From Atriophallophorus winterbourni (lineage: Eukaryota; Platyhelminthes; Trematoda; Plagiorchiida; Microphallidae), in assembly GCA_013407085.1 (NCBI GenBank), contig JACCGJ010001712.1, positions 62,001-126,000 on the forward strand: DNA of 64,000 nucleotides, read 5' to 3'. The notes under the pieces were generated by a model. It searched no databases. It was given only the letters and a program-made list of their open reading frames with translations, and had not been told where the DNA came from. How positions within the stretch are numbered: position 1 is the first letter of the stretch; the number at the start of each line of letters is the position of its first letter. Position numbers and translations under genes: made by a program. Shown piece by piece: positions 1 through 9,129 of this stretch.

Positions 1-225
1 AAAACCTGGAACGGAGTCTGACAGACGGTTAGTTGGTGCACATCACCTCTTACTGGCAACTCCCTGCTGCCTTGCAGGTCGTACTTGGTTGTGCAAAGGC
101 TAGAGAAGCTGACTCGAACAAACGCCGAGTGGTACTGGGGACGAGGCTTTGTACCCAAATTCCCAAGAGTCTTCATTGAAGCCGACTCATCCTCCAGGAT
201 GAGATAGTCGCACACAAGTTACAAC
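1..225. other. GC-richer unclassified segment, possibly a LINE 5' leader
   Basis: These bases are visibly richer in G and C than the AT-rich sequence around them and contain no long open frame. The texture resembles the untranslated leader of an RTE-type LINE, such as the GC-rich leader near 24,690-25,040, but I see no direct match between the two. It is cut by the window edge. Identity unresolved. Confidence 0.3.
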
Positions 226-1057
226 TTCTCGGTGATAACGCATTTTTGCTTTAAATATAACCGATATTAGAATATAAGTTCCTTAGGATTTCAATAGGCT
301 GTTTAGTGGTAAGACTAATCAGAGTCTATTACGCTTGATCTGATGAAGTTTCTGTACCACAGACAACGCTGCCGCTTGCTGGCTGTTTCCGTCATCAGGT
401 GGAAATGGTAAGATTAGGTTCAGTAAGCTTTGAATCAGTGGATAAGTGGTAAACAAAGTTTTTCTTGAATGCCACTGTTACATAGGGTTCGTATAACGAA
501 CCACGATGTTCGAACACAGAATCACAAAGTTATTCGTGGTCAAGCACTAAAGGCGCTTATGTTACTAAAGTAAAGTGTTGCTCACATCCCCCGCACTTAC
601 ACCACTAGCGGTTTCTGGCTTTTTGCGTCCACCTGTTGGAGACGCTTATTTAAGATTCAGTAAGCCTTCAAAAGTGGATAAGTGGTAATCAAAGTTATAC
701 TTGAATGACACTGTTACATAGGGTCGTACGACGAACCACGATATTAAAATACAGATTCATAAAGTATTAGTCTAGCACTCAGGTCGCTTATGTATGACCA
801 CAGTAATGTGTTGCTCACATATCCCCAACTCACACCATTACCGGTTTCTGGCTGTTTGCCGTCATTAGGTGGAGACCCTAAGATTAGGAAAAATTAAGCC
901 TTGAAACAAAGTTATACTTAAATGCCACTGGTACATAGTGTTCGTACAACGAACCACGATGTTCAAGCACAGAATCACAAAGTGATTCGTGGTCAAGCAC
1001 TCGAGGCAATTATGGATGACCAAAGTAATGCGTTGCTCACATCCCCCACACTTACAC

Positions 1058-1096
1058 ACCACAACCAGTTTCTCCCTGTTATCCGTCATCAGGTGT
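1058..1096 (-). ncRNA. Hammerhead-ribozyme-like core, array unit 4
   Basis: On the minus strand this unit reads ACAC, CUGAUGA, a poorly paired stem II region, GAAA, CUGGUU and GUGG. The conserved core bases are present. Stem I has three Watson-Crick pairs (CAC with GUG) and stem II is degraded. It is probably a decayed ribozyme. Confidence 0.45.
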
Positions 1097-1296
1097 AGAC
1101 AATAAGATTAGGTTCAGTGAGCCTTGAAACAGCGGATAAGTGTTAAACAGAGCTATTCTTTAATGCCACTGTTACATAGTGTTCGTACAACGAACCACGA
1201 TGTTAAAACAGAATCGAAAAGTGATTCTTTGTCAAGCACTCGAGGCACTTATGGATGACGAAAGTAATGTGTTGCTCACTTCCACAGCACTTATAC

Positions 1297-1335
1297 ACCA
1301 CTACTGTTTTCTGGCTGTTTGCCGTCATCAGGTGT
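1297..1335 (-). ncRNA. Hammerhead-ribozyme-like core, array unit 5
   Basis: On the minus strand the order is ACAC, CUGAUGA, a stem II of GGC-AAACA-GCC preceded by C and followed by A (a C/A mismatch at the base), GAAA, ACAGUA and GUGG. The predicted cut is after GUA. Stem I has three pairs and stem III is minimal, as in type I hammerheads that act as dimers. Confidence 0.5.
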
Positions 1336-1480
1336 AGACTGTAAGATTAGGTTCAGTGAGGCTCTCAACAGTAGATAAGTTGTAAACAATGTTACATTTA
1401 AATTCCTCTGTTACACTGGGTTCGTAAAACGAACCACGATGTTCCAATACAAGAATCACAAACTGTTTCGTTTACGGTTA

Positions 1481-2620
1481 TATAGATAGCAATTAATCAT
1501 CTATGAATATTTCTCAAGACTATCAAATTTGAATAGCTTTGTCTGTGGATGTTTCGTGTAGGATCGAGAAAAATCCTTTGCCTTCCCTCAAGCGATGTCA
1601 TTCTCGCGTCAGAAATCCTAAGTTTTACTTAAATGTTGTCAACTATTTTGCACTTCGAAGCATTTCTAATAAAACCCCACGCCGAATCCCAGTCTATATT
1701 AAAAACATTGTTAGCCAGCGATAATTTTATAATGTGCGATGCATATTTTATGAATGTAATGCAGCGTGAATGCGCGATAGTTCGGCTTCGTATACTTTGC
1801 TCAATGCGTAGTGGATTTGAGTACCTGTTGGTTGAAAAAGTCAAAGAGTTAGGATGAAAATATGATATTGCGTAACAAAATATTATATTACATTGAAAAA
1901 GCGTCGTAGTTTTTCCAAATATTTATAACCTTATTGACTCACGTGGAGATTATTATACGACAGGTTTCCTGTGTGTAGGGAAAACACATGTGTTATTTGA
2001 GACAATGTATCATCCAATTTACTAGTTCGCATATGCTAGAAAGAAGTTATACTAGCCATACATGGGAGCGGAACTTGAATATTTTAGATAACATTTTTCA
2101 TTATAACAAATGCGTAGTTGTGCCGCGACTATTGTTAATCACGAACTTTCAAATTGGATGCATAACTCTACCCTCCGACACAACAAAAGAGCAAGAAGCG
2201 CAGAATAGTCCAACGACGACAAATCCGAGTTTGTAATATTTTTTTGGTTTGCGGCGGATTCCAATTGAACAATTCGTGTGACAACATCGCAAGTATGGAA
2301 TGATGGACAACGTCAGCCGTAATTGAAGGGCATGCAATTCGTTGATTTCGGCCCAAGGGGCTCAGGGTGGCGATGTCTTGAAGTGTACCGGTTGGCACGA
2401 AATCGACTGACAAAATAAGATGGAATTAACAACCGGGACGTGCATGCGTGAGGATGGTTGTTTGCTTTGTCTATGTAAGATAGGCGTGTTTCGTTATTTT
2501 TCCAATGGTTAATAAACGCCTTTGGCTAATAAGCGTCTCTTATGTTCTTGGATTCGTGTGCGAATTAGCGTTGGACAGGTTGAACTCGCGGAGAAATCAA
2601 GACGCAAATGAGATGCGTTC
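1481..2620. other. No recognisable gene
   Basis: AT-rich sequence with only short overlapping frames. The stretch 2,155-2,240 looks weakly like 36,835-36,930 and 49,734-49,829 (shared 'ctccgacacaa' followed by similar purine-rich sequence), suggesting an old unclassified repeat. Confidence 0.4.
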
Positions 2621-3016
2621 GTGCAACGTTGTTACTGTTTGTTTGTGTTTGTACCGCCGAACGTCAGAGGATTGTTCTTCATTCCATATCCCCAAAGATT
2701 GGAAATATTGAAAATGTTTTCTGTGCAGTATCGCCGGACCCGTGGTGATCTTATCTATCTCCATCAGATCATGTATTCACCCACCCACCCGTGCTTTTCC
2801 CTATTCTCCCGCAATACCGAGACAACGCATTTGCGCGGTCACTCCCTCAGAGTGCTTGAAACAGTCCTGTATCAACTGCCGAAAGTACTTTTTCTCTGTG
2901 CGTGTTTGTGCTCTTTGGAACAAATTACCAGAGGATGTGGTATCGGCTCCTTCCTTAACCGTGTTTAAACACAGAATCGACTCTTTCCTCCAAGAACTCC
3001 ATTACAAAACCCCTTG
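2621..3016 (+). pseudogene. CR1-like LINE ORF2, RT C-terminal fragment
   Basis: The sequence encodes the tail that follows the reverse transcriptase in CR1/jockey-like LINE ORF2 proteins. Signatures are 'LEILKMFSVQYRRTRGDLIYL' in one frame and, after a frameshift near 2,860, 'VCALWNKLPEDVV' and 'FKHRIDSFL' in another. This matches the family pattern of YRRxRGDLI, then a WNxLP segment, then a final FKxxLD helix. Polymerase motifs and everything upstream are missing, so this is a 5'-truncated dead copy. The stop at 3,014-3,016 probably corresponds to the natural end of ORF2, and 3,017 to about 3,250 may be its 3' untranslated region. Confidence 0.8.
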
Positions 3017-4327
3017 ATGCCTAGCACGTACTCCATTTAACTTACTGTTTCACTTGTTTACAGGTCTAACGTAACCACGATGCCTCCGTTTCCCCCGCTA
3101 CCGCCTCGCAAATTCGGGTAGACGCAATTTCCAAGCGAGTGTGGCCCGCTATATGGCCTCCCCGCCCCCGTACTAGATGATACTCCCTGTTTTATTTTCA
3201 CCGCACTGTATATAACACCCTGTGGTTTTTTAAGCTATGCTTTTACGCCACAAAAAACTATTGCTCTATTATCCTCTTATGACACTCGTTTCATATTTTC
3301 ACTTTTGCTTGCTTTATTAAATACCATACCATCCAGCGGTTGTTATTTTAAGCTTGTACGCTTTTTTACTACAATAAACCGTTGTTCCATTGTTACTGTT
3401 GGACCAATGAATGTCGATAATTTGCCAGGTATAGGCCAATTGCCATATGTTGATCTGAAATGGCCCGGCCTGTCTTTACCCCACACGCTACACTTTTACC
3501 TCGTGTCGAAGTTCGACATCAGTCAAAGCATTTAGATTTGCTTTTATTATTACCCAGATATGAACAACTATATTTAACAAATTTATATCGCATTTGCTAA
3601 TTCTATCTCTATTATTTAAAAAATGGAAGCGGAAGTTTTGTAGCAACTTGTAATTCCACTTTCTTTTCAATTGTACTTCCATTTCCATATATGTTTGATT
3701 TAATCAACGATTATTCCATAATATACTTTTTCCGCGCGCTTTCCTCTTCTGCTTGAATTCCGTGGTGCTGTATTATTGCGTGTTTGCGAATCACGACGGT
3801 TAACAGCAAAATTGTCTTGTCGCTACATTTGCAGCTCCGTCAATTATAACTGCTGATCAACGCGACACACCGGAGTTTGGAGCTGGAATATTTTTGTGTG
3901 TGGATATTTACGTTGGACATTGAATTTTCACTTATCGTGAGTTCGTTCCTTTGTCCGTTTTTACTATAAAAATTTCCTGTTATATTTTTTGCATTTATTC
4001 ACTACAGATTTACGAAAACTTACAACTTCTTCGATGCTTCATTTCTAGAAACCGAAAAATAGTTTTATCACATATTTAACAATGTACACTTTTAAATTTT
4101 AGATTTTATAAACTCACAGATAGCGAGCCGCGTAATCGCTATTGTAAACAAATACATTTTTTGTTATAATGTGTCGAACATATAAAATAACAATAAGACA
4201 TTTATGCACTTACTAATACCAGACGTGCAGGTGTTTCAACCTGGAAATTCAAATTATTTTAATTATTTGATGAAACTCAGTAGCGAAAATATACATCACA
4301 TCATGTAGTTTTTAAACGCACACACGC
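3017..4327. other. LINE 3' end, then no recognisable gene
   Basis: The first 230 bases are GC-richer and probably the 3' tail of the LINE fragment ending at 3,016. Beyond about 3,250 the sequence is AT-rich, with short frames only (3,305-3,535 plus, 3,488-3,688 minus) and no motif I recognise. Confidence 0.4.
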
Positions 4328-4975
4328 ATGTGGTGGGCATTGAGACGATCCTTCTTAGAGATAAATCCTAAAGATTTTCAAGTTCTATATAGCTCTCACG
4401 TCAGACCAATATCAGAATTCGGGCTTCCGTTGAACTATTCGTTAACTAAAGGGGAGAAGGATCGACTGGAGAAAGTCCAAAGGAGGGCTACCAAGTGCGT
4501 GAGGGGTATATTTCGTATTCCCTATGACGACAGATTGCGGGAACTCAAACTATTCCCACTGGAATATCGAAGAATGCGATATGATTTGCTGGTCACGCGG
4601 AGAATCCTGCTTGGATATTACGGAACGGAACTTCAACAATTCTTTTCGGTATCCACGGACTCCAGAACTAGAGGTCATTCGCTGAAGTTGCAGAAGCGCC
4701 GAACGGAACACCTGAAGCCATCGTTTACTCTGTCGACCAGAGTGGTCAATATTTGGAATGCACTCTCCGCTGATGCAATAGGGGCAATCACCGAAGTGTA
4801 GTTTAAACGCATATTGGACGGTGAACTTCCCGCTATCCTGCGCGATTCGCCTACTCTTCCAGCTCAGTAACTCCTCGTGAGGAATCTACGCTGAGATAGC
4901 AGAGACCCGGGAGGTGAAGCGGCTTTCACGGACTGTAGTCCTCCTGCCGTCTATTCAGAAGAAGAACTTAATGAG
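4328..4975 (+). pseudogene. CR1/jockey-like LINE ORF2 C-terminal fragment
   Basis: A 157-residue frame plus continuation encodes the region just downstream of the RT in a jockey/CR1-like ORF2. Visible signatures are 'LRRSFLEI', 'HVRPISEFG', 'LEKVQRRATK', 'LKLFPLEYRRMRYDLLV' and 'RVVNIWNALSADAI'. An in-frame TAG at 4,799-4,801 cuts the last helix, after which the homologous frame continues as 'FKRILDGEL'. The upstream RT catalytic part is missing. The sequence differs clearly from the other LINE tails in the window, so it is a separate subfamily. A likely 3' end lies near 4,966 ('cagaagaagaac'). Confidence 0.82.
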
Positions 4976-5487
4976 TTTATCATTCGGTTCAGCAAGTTCA
5001 ACTTAACGCCAATCGAAAATATGTTTATTATGATAATATGGTAAATTTAATCGAAAACGTTGTTATTTATCATGAGAAAAAATTTGCTATGCATCTGTTA
5101 ACATATTTTGGTATCATCTCGCCTCTGGCACAGACGTTTCGTAAAAGCAATTCTGTAGGTCAAGTTTAGGTATCACATGGAAATAAATTCAATTTGCCAA
5201 TTCTCATATACTCATGAAATCCACCCTCAATATTAGTCAAATAGTTTTACTGGATGAATATATGAGATGTCGTTCTATTATGGCACACAAATTTACGCAG
5301 CGAACTTTGTTTATTGCTTTCATTTTGTTCAAATGTTTCACTTACTATCAACTGATTACAGTTATTCCTTGATCATTTTAAACTCTGTAGATACCGCTGC
5401 AGAATTTGACGTCATTAAGGGTTGATGAATTTGGCTATTTTCGAAATTTAGTTTCAATGTTTCTTTAGAAGGGATGTCTATCTCATA
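4976..5487. other. No recognisable gene
   Basis: AT-rich spacer between two LINE fragments. I see no motif, repeat or credible frame. Confidence 0.4.
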
Positions 5488-6235
5488 ATGATTATCACAT
5501 TATCAAAATTATCAACGAAAGACCTTGGAGTGTGGATTAGTGGAAACATAAACGAAAACTGTGTACTGACAGAATATATATCGACGGGCCTTCAGATTGT
5601 TAGGTATCGTTCGAAGAATATTTGGAAGATTCTCTCTGGTAACGTTACCAAGAATAATGAATGTCTACCTTCGCACTACGATGGAGTATGCGGTAGAGGT
5701 CTGGGCTTTTTGGCTGCGAAAGGATATTGCTCTCTTCGTTAAAATCTATCATACAGCAACAAAAATCTAGTTGGGTCTTCGCAATGTTCCGTACACCGAA
5801 AGATTGCGACATCTGGGTCTATGTGACTCTACCCAAACGAGGATACGACGCGACATAATTTTGACCTATAGAATTGTGGATACTAAAGGACACTAAAACA
5901 CTTACTTAATTTGTGTGACGGGCAAGTGACACGCGAGCATTCCGTATCTCTTCACGTTCCAAGTTCCCGTGTTAATTGTCGGCGCCATTTTATTCGCAGC
6001 GCGTGCTATATTTCTTTGGAAGTCCCTACCTCAACATGTAGTGGACTCTCCTTGCCTGGCGATTTTTGAAGCGAAATTGGATTTGCACTTGCGAACAGAC
6101 ATCATTCTTGAGCCTCATATTTGATATTCTCTATTGCTTTCATACGATTGTATTTTTCATGTTTTTATTCATACCCTAATCCTGTGGTGTTGTAAAGTAA
6201 TAACTTTTATAACCATAAATCCTTGAATCCTTGAA
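5488..6235 (+). pseudogene. CR1-like LINE ORF2 C-terminal fragment with 3' end
   Basis: A decayed copy of the thumb and C-terminal region. It starts with 'KDLGVWISGN', shifts frame near 5,620 and continues with 'LRTTMEYAVEVWAFWLRKDI', 'GLRNVPYTERLRHL' and 'QTRIRRDIILTYRIV', then 'LWKSLPQHVVDSPCLAIFEA' before a stop near 6,123. Stops and frameshifts show it is dead. The 3' untranslated region ends at about 6,235 with repeats of 'ccttgaat', the short 3'-terminal repeat type also seen at 21,431-21,450 and 59,220-59,235, so this copy keeps its true 3' end and is 5'-truncated. Confidence 0.82.
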
Positions 6236-6883
6236 AATCCGTGGTGAAATAAGTTTCCTGAATTTGTGAATGTTCCTCGCTGGACAAGCAATATTGTTTC
6301 ATTGCATTCCAACGTTGACGTAGCATTGAACTATTTTTGATTTATATTTTTCCGTCAACGGTGAAGTATATTTTATGCCGTTTTATTCGCAGTTATCTAC
6401 GCTATCTGAGTTTGTTTAGGATCTACAAGTCTGCTTTCGATTTTCGAATAACATATTCCTCTGAAGAGTTTATCAATATCCCCTGGTAAACCTGTTAACT
6501 TACTAGGTAGACTTATTGGAAACAATCAGGAATAAAGCATGTAATTTTTAGCATTAACATACAACAATTGCTTTTATTAATACGTCAAACATGCGTGTTT
6601 AATGAAAAGAAAAGCTTTGCGATTCCTGGATTTTCTCAATGAGAAATGAGAATCATCATTCCGAAAAAAACGTGGAAAATACACAAAGCATTACTCACTC
6701 ATCTTCTGCAGCGCTGATATTCGGAAAAATGCCAATTATCTTTAAAGAATCAAATATGCACTTGATTTCAATTACAATGGATAATGCATCGCCACATGTT
6801 TCAGCATAGATAATTGTATAGAAACAACTGCTATTCGAAAATACGAAGACTGTGTGCACAGCTGGAATTAATGTTTTTCTTAT
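6236..6883. other. No recognisable gene
   Basis: AT-rich sequence with no open frame of note and no repeat recognised elsewhere in the window. Confidence 0.4.
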
Positions 6884-7464
6884 ATATCTGCGGCTGTCCT
6901 TTCACTTAATCGTCAGACAATTAATCCTCAGACACTTAATTGCCGACACTTAATCCCTAGACACTTAATCACCAGACATTTAATCCACAAGTTTATCCGC
7001 AGTTACTTAATCCCCAGTTTGATAACTTCTGATTTTGAGAAAGTCAATTTTTCTGTAGTTGAGTATCGCTGAATTGCTCGAGATGTCATAACATGCAAAG
7101 AAAAATAAGTGAACTAGGGATGAAAGTAGATAATGAGGCAGATGATGGTTTACGCCTCATGATTGTGCCGTTGAATGATGCATTTCAGTCACTCTTTTCT
7201 TGCCAGCATTCCATGTGGACATTTCTTAACGGTTTGCGAAAGGATTGCCGAAAGCATACGGTCTCCGTTCTTCACGCAAGTGGTGGGGTTCATATCAAAC
7301 AGACGAAGAAGGATGCTGAGATATGCGGATTCTTCAGAAGTTATCAAACTGACTGACTGAAGAATAAGTGACTGGGGATGAAGTGACTTTTGGGTTAAAT
7401 GTCTGGGGATTAAGTTTCTAGGGTTTAAGTGCCGACGATTAGGTGTCAGTGAACCATATCTACG
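6884..7464. mobile_element. Foldback DNA element with subrepeat-built inverted ends
   Basis: The left end (about 6,900-7,020) is a run of degenerate 14-16-bp subrepeats of the type 'cagacacttaatcccc'. The right end (about 7,356-7,450) holds the same subrepeats as reverse complement ('tgtctggggattaag'). The two ends align over about 90-100 bp, giving long terminal inverted repeats around a 330-bp interior. The flanks show a candidate 9-bp target duplication with one mismatch, 'atatctgcg' at 6,884-6,892 and 'atatctacg' at 7,456-7,464, a usual length for Mutator-like elements. This is the foldback architecture known from animal DNA transposons. The inner frame suggests the MULE superfamily. Confidence 0.65.
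7093..7356 (+). pseudogene. Probable MULE transposase C-terminal remnant
   Basis: This 87-residue frame lies between the inverted repeats of the foldback element. The segment 'DAFQSLFSCQHSMWTFLNGL' followed by 'RKDCRKH' resembles the conserved region near the C-terminus of MULE transposases, where an F-x-x-x-x-Q-S motif is followed by a tryptophan-containing helix and a basic K/R-K-D/E stretch. The catalytic DDE part and zinc finger are missing, so the element is non-autonomous or a deletion derivative. Family assignment is from motif memory; a profile search would decide it. Confidence 0.5.
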
Positions 7465-8117
7465 TTACGTGTATACGTAACTGGAAACGGCGTCCGTGTG
7501 TGTGAAAACTCCACAACACTCGAATTTAAATATGGACTTTTCATCATATAAATGGAAAATCCTTAATAGACTGTCATGACTTACACTTCCTCTAACATCT
7601 TTTCACTGTGAAGGAGATTTACAAAGAAATATTGAAATGCATTTGGATGATGGAGTAATACACCGAAACTAAACGGTACTTACATTTCGTCTTGGGCCCT
7701 CAACCTAAAACGAAAAACAGTTTGAATTAACGTGCATTTGGCGATGTACATTTGCTAATTAATACATTAGAATAATGAACTCACAAATCAACATATATGC
7801 GCACGCTATGGTAAAAGCAAAAAATAATGTTAATTGCAGAGGGAACGATGATGAAGTTTCACATTACAGATAATATGATTAATTATTTTCCATTCATGTA
7901 TTCCTTTTTAGAAATAATTTGCTGTGATATTCGTGCATCTTTAATCCCTTTTCCAAACAACTTTAATTTATATCATTTATATTTTGTCATTGAACATTTT
8001 TTTATTTCATGGTCTAAATCCAATAAAGCGATTATGAATAAACGCGGTTAATGTATACAGCCAAAGCCAGTGTCACTTTAATTAACAATACATCCGCTGT
8101 ACTACGCAAAATCTGGC
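7465..8117. other. No recognisable gene
   Basis: AT-rich sequence. The 74-residue frame at 7,827-8,051 shows hydrophobic bias but no motif, and is probably chance. Confidence 0.4.
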
Positions 8118-9129
8118 AAGCTGAATGTTTGAACATTACTTGAGCTAAAGGTAACGAAATAATTCAATCGCATCCCATCCAGGTGACAGGATAACCGAGT
8201 AAGACCCTAGGAGGTATTCTTCGTAGTTTAAACCCCATTTTCCGCAAGGTTTCACAAAGACTTTTTCGTAGTAGAAGCAACCGTGGTAGTAATCACACAT
8301 TTTAAATCAATACATAATTACTAATATAATTTAAAATATATTATCATTTTCATTAAAACTCACATTTCCTGGAAGTCAAAAAACCTGTAGTCAGAATTTA
8401 AATGCTTGTGAATAAATCAATTTAATTATCTGGTGGTCTTTAAAACTACATTAGGGAATTTTCAATTAAAATATAAAAGTGTATTTCCGACGGTCATTTT
8501 TGATCAATTACGCTTTCCGTAAAGCTTCACGTTTGCTATAAAATTAGCTTTAGTATGTTTTCAAAAGCGTCTTCTTTCGCTGGGTTCAAAATATTTCGAC
8601 TTTGACAGACAACTGAGAGGATCTGTCCGAATAGCAATACATTCTTATGTGGATTGAATTGCATACATAATTGGTTCAAACACTTTCTCATAACTGAATA
8701 CATAAATTTATATGGAGCTATTAGTAATAGTTAACACTCCTTTCATTAGGTCTCTATCAAATTATTTATTTGCGATTTAGTACTTTACTTAAGCCTCATC
8801 AAATAAAATTGCAAATTCAACAAGATAAATGGAAAGTTTTAGTTTGATTACAAATTGTTTTTTTCATTTTGGAAATCTTTGATTATTCTAGTGAAATAAT
8901 TTTAACCGATTTTAAATGATGTCATTATTAGAACGACATTTGTATAATCGTTGTAGAAAATATATACGCATTAATAGTTTCCATAGAGTAGTAAGAACGA
9001 CTTCTAATTACTAATACAACTCACAAGAGTTTAAAGTTTTGGAATCTGAAGCAAACATTCATAGTATAAAAATATGGGATGTTGTGTAATACCAACATTC
9101 TTAACAAGCAATATTTAATCACGTATGTG
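8118..9129. repeat. 1-kb dispersed repeat, copy 1
   Basis: This block aligns along its length, in the same orientation, with 13,365-14,372. Both start at 'aagctgaa' and end at 'atttaatcacgta(t/c)gtg', with scattered substitutions and small indels. On the minus strand each copy holds a short cysteine-containing frame starting MCDYYHGCFYYEK (about 8,150-8,300 here), below normal reporting length. Most codon differences between the copies in that frame are non-synonymous, which argues against selection. No LTR, terminal inverted repeat or transposase seen; class unknown. Confidence 0.8.

Larger units (their letters stand above)
345..1480 (-). repeat. Tandem array of about 5 hammerhead-containing repeat units
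   Basis: Five imperfect copies of one unit lie head to tail. Core positions at 356, 601, 834, 1058 and 1297 give spacings of 245, 233, 224 and 239 bp. Each unit carries, on the minus strand, a block resembling a type I hammerhead ribozyme: CUGAUGA, a small hairpin, GAAA, ACCGGU, then GUGG that can pair with CCAC before CUGAUGA. The cores at 1058-1096 and 1297-1335 keep both CUGAUGA and GAAA. Unit 834-872 has CUAAUGA, unit 601-640 lost CUGAUGA, and unit 356-402 lost GAAA. Units also share a box near 'gttcgtacaacgaac' and 'cactcgaggc'. The open frame at 865-1089 is a chance frame inside the repeat. Repeat call certain; ribozyme activity untested. Confidence 0.85.

Noticed and set aside
339..345. 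CTGATGA at 339-345 on the plus strand as a hammerhead core
   Set aside because: It is on the opposite strand to the array's cores and lacks GAAA and pairing partners.
865..1089. A 74-residue minus-strand frame in the first array
   Set aside because: It lies across the hammerhead repeat unit and is not open in the neighbouring units.
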